Assembly (NCBI GenBank): GCA_041581935.1
Contig: JBFICP010000135.1
Coordinates: forward strand, 1-8,803
Length of the DNA: 8,803 nt
Source of the DNA: JAABYT01 sp041581935
GTDB taxonomy: Bacteria; Pseudomonadota; Gammaproteobacteria; HK1
Reading direction: 5' to 3'
This document shows, piece by piece, positions 1-7,106 of the stretch. The notes beneath the pieces are model-generated. The model ran no database searches. It was not told the origin of the DNA and worked only from the letters and a program-made list of their open reading frames with translations. Both the position numbers and the translations under genes were made by a program. Position 1 is the first letter of the stretch; each line of letters begins with the position of its first letter.

Positions 1-601
1 CCCAGCGGGTGAGCGCGAAGTCGGTACGCACCATGCCCGGGAGGATCTCCGTCACCCGTATGCCCGTGCCGGCGAAATCCAGGCGCAACGACTCGCTGAA
101 TCCGTGCACGGCGTGCTTGCTGCCGGAGTAAATCGTCCCGGTAGCATAGGGCGAAATCCCTGCGATGGATCCGATGTTGACGACGTGTCCGTGGTCGCGC
201 TCGACCATGCCCGCGATCACCGCGCGGGTAGTTCGGATGAGTCCAATCACGTTGGTCTCGATGATGCTCGCCCACTCGGCCGCGCTGCCCTCGTCGAATC
301 GCCGCCGTCCCCCTGAATCGTGCCCGGCGTTATTCACCAGAATGTCGATGCTTCGCCACTCCTCCGGCAGCCGCGACAGCAGGCTGTCGACCGAGGATGC
401 ATTGGCAACGTCGAGTGCGATCGGGTGCGCGTTGCCGCCGAGGCCGCGGGCGAGTTCGGCGAGCTTGTCCTCGCGACGGGCAGCCAGGATGACACGATAG
501 TCGTTTTCCGCGAGCGCGGTGGCGATGCTTGCGCCGATGCCGCTGCTGGCACCGGTGACGAGCGCGATACTTCCGGCTGGAAAGGCTGCTTCGACTGCCA
601 T
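1..601 (-). CDS. YdfG-like short-chain dehydrogenase/reductase (C-terminus outside window)
   Basis: This is the first 200 residues of a classical SDR oxidoreductase that runs off the left edge of the window. It has a Rossmann fold with TGASSGIG at residues 16-23, NNAG at 90-93 and a complete catalytic tetrad N117, S145, Y158, K162 (YSGSK). The arginines after strand beta-2 (AARRED, about residues 40-45) suggest NADP(H) preference. By eye it resembles E. coli YdfG, a 3-hydroxy acid dehydrogenase, over the stretches around LPEEW, IDILVNNAG and GMVERDHGH, but the substrate cannot be fixed from this. The ATG at 601-599 is preceded by a GGGGAG ribosome binding site (616-611) nine bases away. It is transcribed divergently from cysG, with no evident functional link. 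Roughly 45-50 C-terminal residues are missing, judging from YdfG length. The SDR family call is very secure; the YdfG-like activity is inference. Confidence 0.95.
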   Translation of the reverse strand, partial: MAVEAAFPAGSIALVTGASSGIGASIATALAENDYRVILAARREDKLAELARGLGGNAHPIALDVANASSVDSLLSRLPEEWRSIDILVNNAGHDSGGRRRFDEGSAAEWASIIETNVIGLIRTTRAVIAGMVERDHGHVVNIGSIAGISPYATGTIYSGSKHAVHGFSESLRLDFAGTGIRVTEILPGMVRTDFALTRW

Positions 602-722
602 TGCTGGATTCTCCCCGCGTCGTGCGACGGGATACGACGGTACCGGACATCGTTGGGCAATGCGACCCTGCTCGCGCTTTGGGCTCGCGCGGTGCCCGAC
701 GAGGGGTTAATCTGACGCGACA
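602..722. promoter_or_regulatory. Divergent SDR/cysG intergenic region with a small inverted repeat
   Basis: This 121-base gap must hold the promoters of both divergent genes. No strong sigma-70 pair stands out. A weak candidate for the SDR gene on the minus strand is TTGCCC, a 17-base spacer, then TCGTAT. An inverted repeat, CGTCG-TG-CGACG, lies at 618-629 directly upstream of the SDR ribosome binding site and could be an operator half-site pair or a short hairpin. For cysG the likely ribosome binding site is the GAGGGG at 701-706, about 16 bases before the ATG, which is longer than usual spacing. Confidence 0.35.
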
Positions 723-2162
723 ATGGACTATTTGCCTATATTTCTCGATTTGCGCGGACGACGCTGCCTGATCGTGGGTGGCGGAGAAGTTGCGGCTCGA
801 AAAACCGACCTGCTGCTCCAGGCAGGCGCCGACGTGCATGCGGTCGCGCCCAAGCTCGGCGACAGCATGCAGATGCTCGCCGACCAGGGGCGCATCGCAT
901 ACCGCGCGGGCGGATTCGAGGAATCGGATCTGGACGATGCCAAGCTCGTCATCGCAGCCACCGACGACCGCTCCCTCAATGCGCGCGTGGCGGCGCTCGC
1001 CGATGCGCGCGGAGTACCCGTGAACGTGGTCGACGACCCGGCGCTCTGCCGCTTCATCACGCCCGCCATCGTCGATCGCTCGCCGCTGGTGGCGGCGATC
1101 TCCACCGGCGGCGCGTCACCCGTGCTCGCGCGGCTCATTCGCGGACGCCTCGAGGCGCTCATCCCCGCCGCCTTCGGGCGGCTCGCGGCGCTCGCCAGCG
1201 AGTTTCGCGGACAGGTTAAAGCGCGCATCAGCGATCCGAGGCAACGGCGTATCTTCTGGGAGCGCGCGCTGAGCGGCCCGATAGCGGAGATGGTGTACGC
1301 GGGTCGGGATACCGATGCCCGCGAGCAACTGACGCAAGCGCTCGCTGACGCACGTTCCGTGGGCAGCGCCACCGGCGAAGTCTATCTGGTCGGTGCCGGA
1401 CCGGGCGATCCGGACATGCTCACGTTTCGTGCCCTTCGGCTCATGCAGCAAGCCGACGTGGTCGTGCACGATCGCCTGGTATCACAACGCGTGCTCGATC
1501 TCGCCCGCCGCGATGCGCCGCGCATCTACGCCGGAAAGCAACGCGCTAGCCACGCACTGTCGCAGGAGAGCATCAATGCATTGCTCGTTCGTCTCGCGCG
1601 TGAGGGCAAACGCGTCCTGCGCTTGAAGGGTGGTGATCCATTTATCTTCGGCCGCGGCGGAGAAGAGATCGAAACCCTTGCCCAAGAAGGGATCCCGTTT
1701 CAAGTCGTTCCGGGCATTACGGCGGCAGCGGGTTGTGCCGCCTACGCCGGAATCCCGCTGACGCATCGCGATCACGCGCAGAGCTGCGTGTTCGTAACCG
1801 GGCACTTGAAAAACGACAAGGTTGCGCTCGACTGGGAACGGCTGATCCAGCCTCAGCAGACGATCGTCATCTATATGGGGCTCGTGGGTCTGCCCGTCAT
1901 CTGCCGCGAGCTCATCGGTCACGGCATGGCACCGGATACGCCCGCGGCGCTGGTGGAACAGGGAACCACCGAGGATCAGCGCGTGTTCACGGCCACCGTT
2001 GCGACGCTTGCGGAAAAAGTCGCGGCGGCTGAAGTGCGCGCGCCGACTTTGATTATCATTGGCGGTGTCGTGTCGCTGCACGACAAGCTGAACTGGTTCG
2101 AGGCTCACCCGGAGCGCGAATCGAATCTCGACCCGCATATTCGGGTGGGCGCGCCGGAGTGA
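723..2162 (+). CDS. cysG: Siroheme synthase CysG (SUMT / precorrin-2 dehydrogenase / ferrochelatase fusion)
   Basis: This multifunctional cytoplasmic enzyme converts uroporphyrinogen III to siroheme, the cofactor of sulfite and nitrite reductases. The N-terminal half (about 1-150, CysG-B) has the NAD-binding GGGEVAARK at 19-27 and the conserved Asp104 in NVVD, the residue implicated in dehydrogenase and chelatase chemistry. A linker/dimerisation part follows to about 215. The C-terminal SAM-dependent methyltransferase (CysG-A) starts at VGAGPGDPDMLT (223-234), with Asp250 in HDRLVS, RLKGGDPFIFGRGGEE (300-315), PGITAAAGCAAY (330-341) and Met385 in YMGL. The length of 479 residues exceeds E. 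coli CysG (457) mainly through about 17 extra residues after KLNWF. Position 128, a phosphoserine in Salmonella CysG, is threonine here. The gene stands alone, divergent from an SDR gene, with no sulfate or nitrite reduction genes visible. The ATG start fits the E. coli N-terminus exactly (MDxLPIF). Confidence 0.97.
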   Translation: MDYLPIFLDLRGRRCLIVGGGEVAARKTDLLLQAGADVHAVAPKLGDSMQMLADQGRIAYRAGGFEESDLDDAKLVIAATDDRSLNARVAALADARGVPVNVVDDPALCRFITPAIVDRSPLVAAISTGGASPVLARLIRGRLEALIPAAFGRLAALASEFRGQVKARISDPRQRRIFWERALSGPIAEMVYAGRDTDAREQLTQALADARSVGSATGEVYLVGAGPGDPDMLTFRALRLMQQADVVVHDRLVSQRVLDLARRDAPRIYAGKQRASHALSQESINALLVRLAREGKRVLRLKGGDPFIFGRGGEEIETLAQEGIPFQVVPGITAAAGCAAYAGIPLTHRDHAQSCVFVTGHLKNDKVALDWERLIQPQQTIVIYMGLVGLPVICRELIGHGMAPDTPAALVEQGTTEDQRVFTATVATLAEKVAAAEVRAPTLIIIGGVVSLHDKLNWFEAHPERESNLDPHIRVGAPE

Positions 2163-2171
2163 GGAATTCGG

Positions 2172-2402
2172 TTAGGGAACGGTATTACTTTCCAAGCGAG
2201 CCAGCTTCTCCTGCTGCCTCCGGAGCGCGGCGTGGAGCTTGTCGATTTCGTCGTCTCGCTCTTTGACCGCTTCCAGCAGCCGATCGATGAGGTCGCACCC
2301 GTGGGCGAAATGTCGGCCCGCCTCGGACCCACTTCTCGAGATAGCGGCCGCGTCATCCGCCCAAACGATGGACAGCTGCTTCAGGCTCTTGCGACTGTGC
2401 AT
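2172..2402 (-). CDS. Small hypothetical protein with C-terminal coiled coil (76 aa)
   Basis: I do not recognise this protein. It has a polar N-terminal part with a KSLKQLSIVWADDAAA stretch and then a charged helix from about residue 38 to 71. Hydrophobic residues I39, L42/L43, V46, I53, L56, L60, L67 and L70 fall near heptad spacing, which predicts a short coiled coil. There is no signal peptide or membrane segment. The ATG at 2402-2400 is chosen because a perfect GGAGG lies six bases upstream; a longer reading from a TTG at 2462 has no such site. It converges on cysG, with nine bases between the two stops, so each transcript probably reads into the antisense of the other gene. It follows the MFS gene on the same strand after 117 bases. 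The strong ribosome binding site and sensible composition support a real gene; the function is unknown. Confidence 0.7.
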   Translation of the reverse strand: MHSRKSLKQLSIVWADDAAAISRSGSEAGRHFAHGCDLIDRLLEAVKERDDEIDKLHAALRRQQEKLARLESNTVP

Positions 2403-2408
2403 GGCGTG

Positions 2409-2413
2409 CCTCC
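2409..2413 (-). promoter_or_regulatory. Ribosome binding site GGAGG for the small coiled-coil protein
   Basis: On the minus strand GGAGG sits six bases before the ATG at 2402. It decides the start of the 76-residue gene against the longer TTG-initiated reading. Confidence 0.75.
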
Positions 2414-2437
2414 GCCTGCTGGTAACCAAGTCGTAAC

Positions 2438-2467
2438 AATTTAACGCGAACAAGCGGCGCAATCCAA
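2438..2467 (-). promoter_or_regulatory. Weak candidate sigma-70 promoter for the small coiled-coil gene
   Basis: On the minus strand TTGGAT (2467-2462) is followed after 18 bases by TAAATT (2443-2438) in the only AT-rich patch of the gap. It would give a leader of about 28 bases. The matches are only 3/6 and 4/6, so the gene may instead be read from the MFS transcript. Confidence 0.25.
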
Positions 2468-2519
2468 CCTTGTATTCGTCGATTTCAGGCAGACCATTCC
2501 TAGAATACCGATCCGCATT

Positions 2520-3707
2520 TCAGGCCTGCCGACCCTTGCCGCCGAGCAGCGGTCGCATGGCGAGAATGCCGGCTGCGGGACCGACGGCGAGCAGCGGGAA
2601 CAGCCAGCGGGTGTCGATGTGATGACTCATGAAGCTCAGCAGCTGAATGCTGATGATCGTGATCGAGAACCCGATGCAGTTCACGATGGTCAGCGCCGAG
2701 CCCACCAGCCCCTTCGGAGCACTGAGGGCGTTCAACGAGGAGAACTGCGGTGAATCGCCCGATACGGTGACACCCCAAATGAGGAGAAACAACAAAAACA
2801 CCGGCGTCGGCGCGGAGAACATGAACGGCGAGATGACGCAGCAGAATCCGGAAACGGCAAGCTCTGAGGTTGCCACACGGGCACTCCCGAACTTACCGCT
2901 CAATAGACCGCCCCCTGCACAGCCGATGCTGCCGATGCCGATGATGACGAACGCCCAGAACGAAATATTGAGGTTGATCGCCGTACCCGAGCCGATGTGA
3001 GCGGCGAGTATTACGGGCACGAATGCCCAGAATGCGTAGAGTTCCCACATGTGTCCGAAATACCCGAACGCCGATGCGCGGAAGCGCTTCGAGCGGAAGA
3101 TCACCGCGAGTGCACGCGGATCGAACTTTGCCCCGGGCGTGTGATACGGCCCATCCGGCACCAGCACGTACATCACCAGACCGCCGACCGCTGCGATTAA
3201 GGACACGGAGAGAATCACACCCGCCCACGGCAGATTCTGACCGGTTGCCTTCAATAGGTGGGGAAACGCCGTTCCGAGCACCAGCGCGGCGATCAGATAA
3301 CCCATCGCCCTACCAAGGTCCCGCTGAAACCAGCCGGCGGCGATCTTCATACCAACGGGATAGATCCCTGCGAGAAAGAATCCCGTGAGAAACCGAAACA
3401 CCAACAGCGTCGTGAAAGCATCGGCAAATAGATAAACACCGGTGTTGCACGCCGCCACGATGAACGAGCAGAGTAGAAAAACGCTGCGCGGTGAGATCAG
3501 ATCCGAAACGGACAGAACCGCAAAGACCAGAGTACCGGCGATGAATCCCAGCTGCACCGATGAGGTCATGTATCCGATCGCGTCCGGTGAAAGCCCCCAG
3601 AGCCGTTGCAGATCCGGCATCACCGCATTGCCCGCGAGCCACGGGCAGGTTCCTGCAAACAGAGAAAAAGTAATCGCCGGCAATACGCGGCGCGGGGTTC
3701 TACCCAT
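2520..3707 (-). CDS. Major facilitator superfamily transporter, substrate unknown
   Basis: This is a 395-residue inner-membrane permease with about twelve hydrophobic segments, the usual MFS size. The loop after TM2 carries a degenerate MFS motif A (SDLISPR, 68-74), and TM4 has the RFLTG arginine-glycine motif at 105-109, leading into a GIYPVGMK stretch. A hydrophilic central loop around 190-215 (DGPYHTPGAKFDPR) separates the two six-helix halves. The second half begins near GYFGHMWELYAFW. The substrate cannot be read from sequence; members of this broad group are sometimes loosely labelled nitrate/nitrite or cyanate permeases. The ATG at 3707 lies inside the last codons of the upstream regulator gene (overlap ATGGGTAG), and no ribosome binding site precedes it, so translation is probably coupled to that of the regulator. 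This makes the transporter a likely target, or physiological partner, of the regulator. Confidence 0.93.
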   Translation of the reverse strand: MGRTPRRVLPAITFSLFAGTCPWLAGNAVMPDLQRLWGLSPDAIGYMTSSVQLGFIAGTLVFAVLSVSDLISPRSVFLLCSFIVAACNTGVYLFADAFTTLLVFRFLTGFFLAGIYPVGMKIAAGWFQRDLGRAMGYLIAALVLGTAFPHLLKATGQNLPWAGVILSVSLIAAVGGLVMYVLVPDGPYHTPGAKFDPRALAVIFRSKRFRASAFGYFGHMWELYAFWAFVPVILAAHIGSGTAINLNISFWAFVIIGIGSIGCAGGGLLSGKFGSARVATSELAVSGFCCVISPFMFSAPTPVFLLFLLIWGVTVSGDSPQFSSLNALSAPKGLVGSALTIVNCIGFSITIISIQLLSFMSHHIDTRWLFPLLAVGPAAGILAMRPLLGGKGRQA

Positions 3708-6700
3708 AGCGTTGCGTGTCGGAAGATTGCCTCAACGCTTCCACGACGCTGGTATAGATTGCTGTCGTCTCTGGCGATGGTGCCGTATCGCGCTCGGCTC
3801 GCAACGTGCGGCGGCAGCGATCATACACGTCGATAGCCTCCGCGTGACGCTCGAGCTGCCAGTAACACAGCATCAGGCGTCGATAGAAACCTTCCGCGAG
3901 GGCGTCCGCCTCGAGGCCACGGGCATACAGGCGGGCGGCCTGGTCCCAGCGCCTGCCCTCTTCCCAGTAACGAGCCAGCTCGCTCGCGGCCTGCAAAACC
4001 TTGTTCCGAAACCGTTCGCGTAATGGCGCGTAGCGTGGATGATCGCCCTCACTCGCCATGAAAGGGCCTCGATAGATATCGAACAGTCTGTCGCCCAGCT
4101 CGGTCACCGAGGCTTCCGATGGACGCGGCCGCGCATAGCCGACCGCTGCATCGATGCCCTCGAGCACGCTCTCGAGCGCGCGCACGTCGGTCCAGCAGCA
4201 GCTACCATTGAGGCTCAGTCGACCGTGCTTGAGCATGACCGCTTGGTCGTGTGCGAGCATTTTTCGAAGCCGGTGCAATGTCGTCGTCAGTGAGCGGTGG
4301 GCGCACTCGGCATCGATTCGGGGCCAGAGCTCAGCGGCCAGATCGCGCTCCTTGACGTCCGTCGATCCACTGGCAATCAGCGCCTTCAGCAACTCGAAGG
4401 GCTTTTGCTGAGGCTTGGCGACGGCTCCCAGGGGCAGATCGTCGCTCATCACCCGGAATTCCCCGAATGTGTGAATCCGGATCGGCCATGGCCACTCGGG
4501 CACCGTGACCGGCAGGACATCGGGCAACAGCCCGCGCTCGCGCACGAGGCTCCGCGCATACTCGATTTCGATACCGAATTCGAACGCACGCACACAGAGC
4601 TCCGCCATTACCCGTGGCTGCCACCACAGGAAGTGCTTGAAGCCGTGCTCACGACCGAGGCCGAACGCATAACGCAGTGCGTTCAGAGCCGAGCGCCGCC
4701 GACCGTGAGCGAACGCAATATGCGCGTAGGTCGACAGTGCCATGAATTCCATCAGGCGATTGTCGATGCGCCGCGCGAGCCTGCGCAGACGGCGAAGGTT
4801 CGCGAACGTTCGGCGCGCGTCTCCGAGCTCATGAAAAATTTGTGCCTGCGCAAGACGACAGAGCACTTCGTAAAACGGACAACCCGACTCGACGGCGAGC
4901 CGCAACGCAATTTTCTGTTCCTGATGCGCTTCGACGACGTCGTGCTGCAACATCGATAGCCACGATCGATAGTAATGATAGCTGCAGCGGTCGAGACGCC
5001 TCGCACCGTCCCGATGCTCGTGCATCTTTTCGAGCAGCTCTTCGGCGGATGCCAGATCGCCTGCGCCAAGCGCCGCCGCGGCACCGTTCGACAGCAAATG
5101 ATAGCGCCAGAGACCTACACCGCTCGCCTCGCCGATATCAACGCCGTCGTAGACCGCCTCGAGACAGCGATCGTGTTCCGCCGTCAGCATGAAGTACATG
5201 GACTCAACATCTTTGAGTACCGTGAGAGCCAGCGGCGTGACATCGGGTGATCGACACGTTCGGCGCATCACGTCTATCAGGTCACGGACCCGGCCGAATT
5301 GACCCGTGTAGTTCAGCGTGATGGCCATGAGAAGCTGCGCCGACAGGCGCGCGTTCGTATCGGTGAGCTCGCCGATACACCCGAATGCACGCTCGGCCCA
5401 ATCCCTCATGTCGGCATGCTGGGGCTGTCGAAAAACGAGCGCGACGAACAGGCTCACCACCGCGCGTGCCGCGGCACCGTTGTCGATGCCATAGGACACC
5501 TCCGGCAAAAGCGCTTTGGTCCGCCCGATCCACGGATCGAGCAACGACAGATCGTCGAGCTCGTGGATGATAGCGTCCATGGCACCGGCGCAGGCAAGCA
5601 GCTGCCCCTCGCCGTCAGCGCCGACTGAGTCGTCGAAACCCCGATACGCCCGTTCGTAGAGAAGTCGGCTTTCACGAGGTGCGGATGCGAATCGGCACCC
5701 CGCTTTCCAATAGAAACACCACGGCTCGGTGTCGAGCACGTCGTCTGGAATCTCGTCGAGCCAAGTCTCGAGCGTCTCGGCACGCCCGTGGGCAAGCATG
5801 TCCGCGGCATGCTCGAGCGCAAGCCGCTTCAGGGCATGGAAGTCGCCGTCTTCTCGCAGCAGCGCCGCCGCCTCCTCAATCTCGCCCTCCGCCTCGAGGA
5901 CCTCGAGAGACGCGCAGCGCAGCGCGCGATACGCGTGCGGCGAAAGCGTTTCCGCCACCCTTGCACGAAGAAATTCCCTGAGCAGCGGGTGGTATTGATA
6001 AATGAGATCCTCGCCGCCTGCCTTCAAGGAAACGAAGTGATGGCCACGGTGCAGCTCGCTGAGCGTCTCGCCTGCGTCCGGGTCGCCGGTGAGCCGCGCC
6101 GCCATGGTGCCGGTCAACTCGGGCACGTACGCGGTCTTCAGAAGAAGACTGCGCGTGCGTTCATCGAAATTGTCGAATATCTCTCCGGCCAGATAATCGA
6201 ACACCACCTGAGGCGCGCGCGGATTCGGCATCAGTTCGATGCTGCCGTTGACGAGAGAATGCTCGAGCAGCAGCACGAGGCCCGCCGCCCAGCCTTCGGT
6301 CTTGTGATACAGATCGGCAAGGTGTTCTTCACTCATCGTGCGCCCCCACAGCGACACGATGGCATCGGATTCCGGGCGCGTGAGTCTGAGATCCCGCCAG
6401 CCGAGTAGCTGCAACACGCGATTGGCCCGCAGCCGCACCATACCCGGCGGCGGCTCACCACGGCTTATGATGAAGATACAGCCGTCGGGGGGAAGCTCCG
6501 CGACCGCGTCCAGCACCACCGAATGGAATGCAGAGTGCCTCGACACCTCCTGATAGTTGTCGAGCACCATGACGAACGGCGGTCGCAGGCGCGCGTAGAG
6601 CGTGCGGAAATAGCGACGTGCGAACGCGGAGGTGTCGGCGTGGTACTCCGAGGTGAACAGTGGCAACGAGCCGGCGGCGGCGGTTTGCGCCATGTAGAAG

Positions 6701-6942
6701 AAAAAGGTCGCGGCGTCGGAGTCACCCGGATCAAGCTGATACCAGATCGACTCCGAGCGACGTTGCTCCAGATAGCTGGCCACGAGGGTGGTTTTCCCCG
6801 ATCCGGGCGGACCCGATACCCACACGACGGCGCTCCGATCCCGTTGATCGAGGATTGAAAACAGGCGCTCCCGACCGAGCACGCCCGCGAGACTCGGGCG
6901 CGTGATCTTGGCGCGCGTCGCTGGACGCGAGTATGGCCCCAC
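3700..6942 (-). CDS. MalT-like STAND ATPase regulator with C-terminal winged helix and BTAD
   Basis: This large cytoplasmic transcription regulator has 1,080 residues from a GTG at 6942, or 1,088 from an ATG at 6966. Numbered from the GTG, it has a P-loop GPPGSGKTT at 44-52, a Walker B strand FVMVLDN ending near 129 (Asp128) and a WYQLDPGDSDAATFF segment between them, as in MalT-type STAND NTPases. A winged/helical module follows (FDYLAGEIFDNFDERT, about 260-330), then a long alpha-helical TPR-like middle (about 330-800). The C-terminus has an OmpR/SARP-type winged helix starting at IRIHTFGEF (about 821), with AAELWP and SLTTTLHRLRKML, then a BTAD (about 930-1075). MalT itself ends in a LuxR-type helix-turn-helix, and SARPs carry winged helix-BTAD at the N-terminus, so this order is a distinct class. 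In the family, inducer and ATP binding drive oligomerisation and activation. The inducer is unknown; the downstream-overlapping MFS gene and the upstream DUF1989 gene are candidate targets. Confidence 0.93.
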   Translation of the reverse strand: MGPYSRPATRAKITRPSLAGVLGRERLFSILDQRDRSAVVWVSGPPGSGKTTLVASYLEQRRSESIWYQLDPGDSDAATFFFYMAQTAAAGSLPLFTSEYHADTSAFARRYFRTLYARLRPPFVMVLDNYQEVSRHSAFHSVVLDAVAELPPDGCIFIISRGEPPPGMVRLRANRVLQLLGWRDLRLTRPESDAIVSLWGRTMSEEHLADLYHKTEGWAAGLVLLLEHSLVNGSIELMPNPRAPQVVFDYLAGEIFDNFDERTRSLLLKTAYVPELTGTMAARLTGDPDAGETLSELHRGHHFVSLKAGGEDLIYQYHPLLREFLRARVAETLSPHAYRALRCASLEVLEAEGEIEEAAALLREDGDFHALKRLALEHAADMLAHGRAETLETWLDEIPDDVLDTEPWCFYWKAGCRFASAPRESRLLYERAYRGFDDSVGADGEGQLLACAGAMDAIIHELDDLSLLDPWIGRTKALLPEVSYGIDNGAAARAVVSLFVALVFRQPQHADMRDWAERAFGCIGELTDTNARLSAQLLMAITLNYTGQFGRVRDLIDVMRRTCRSPDVTPLALTVLKDVESMYFMLTAEHDRCLEAVYDGVDIGEASGVGLWRYHLLSNGAAAALGAGDLASAEELLEKMHEHRDGARRLDRCSYHYYRSWLSMLQHDVVEAHQEQKIALRLAVESGCPFYEVLCRLAQAQIFHELGDARRTFANLRRLRRLARRIDNRLMEFMALSTYAHIAFAHGRRRSALNALRYAFGLGREHGFKHFLWWQPRVMAELCVRAFEFGIEIEYARSLVRERGLLPDVLPVTVPEWPWPIRIHTFGEFRVMSDDLPLGAVAKPQQKPFELLKALIASGSTDVKERDLAAELWPRIDAECAHRSLTTTLHRLRKMLAHDQAVMLKHGRLSLNGSCCWTDVRALESVLEGIDAAVGYARPRPSEASVTELGDRLFDIYRGPFMASEGDHPRYAPLRERFRNKVLQAASELARYWEEGRRWDQAARLYARGLEADALAEGFYRRLMLCYWQLERHAEAIDVYDRCRRTLRAERDTAPSPETTAIYTSVVEALRQSSDTQRYG

Positions 6943-6946
6943 CGTA

Positions 6947-6956
6947 CTCCCCCCTT
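6947..6956 (-). promoter_or_regulatory. Ribosome binding site favouring the GTG start of the STAND-BTAD regulator
   Basis: On the minus strand AAGGGGGGAG ends four bases before the GTG at 6942. The ATG at 6966 has no purine-rich site upstream. Together with the predicted promoter that overlaps that ATG, this points to GTG as the true start. Confidence 0.6.
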
Positions 6957-6964
6957 CGACGACC

Positions 6965-6992
6965 ATTTTACGGCGAGCGACGCCGTTGACCA
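6965..6992 (-). promoter_or_regulatory. Candidate promoter of the STAND-BTAD regulator / MFS operon
   Basis: On the minus strand TGGTCA (6992-6987, 4/6) is followed after 16 bases by TAAAAT (6970-6965, 5/6). The predicted transcription start near 6958 would lie downstream of the ATG at 6966 and just before the AAGGGGGGAG site, giving a very short leader to the GTG at 6942. The agreement of promoter, ribosome binding site and GTG is the argument for it. Confidence 0.4.
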
Positions 6993-7106
6993 GCGCTTCG
7001 GGCCCCGTGTAAGCACCTCGTAAGGCGCGGACCGTGCCACACCCGGCGGTTCGAGACGCCGAATCACCCCGCTGCGCCAGCCGAATGAGCCCGGTGCCGG
7101 CTTCCC

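Noticed and set aside
330..839. Long open frame on the minus strand (169 codons) across the SDR gene start and cysG start
   Set aside because: It overlaps the real SDR gene in another frame and is very rich in Arg, His and Ser, typical of a GC-rich shadow frame.
1482..2138. 218-codon minus-strand frame antisense to cysG
   Set aside because: It lies wholly within the well-supported cysG gene, with Arg/His-rich composition and no recognisable domain.
2403..2462. Extension of the small coiled-coil gene to a TTG start at 2462
   Set aside because: The TTG lacks a good ribosome binding site, while the ATG at 2402 has a perfect GGAGG at six bases.
4297..4959. 220-codon and similar plus-strand frames opposite the large regulator (also 5788-6408)
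   Set aside because: The opposite strand has a continuous, domain-supported 1,080-residue protein; these frames have no domain features and arise from GC-rich codon bias.
6986..7014. Plus-strand TTGACC at 6986 as a promoter
   Set aside because: No acceptable -10 lies at the right distance (GTAAGC) and no plus-strand gene follows until 7826.
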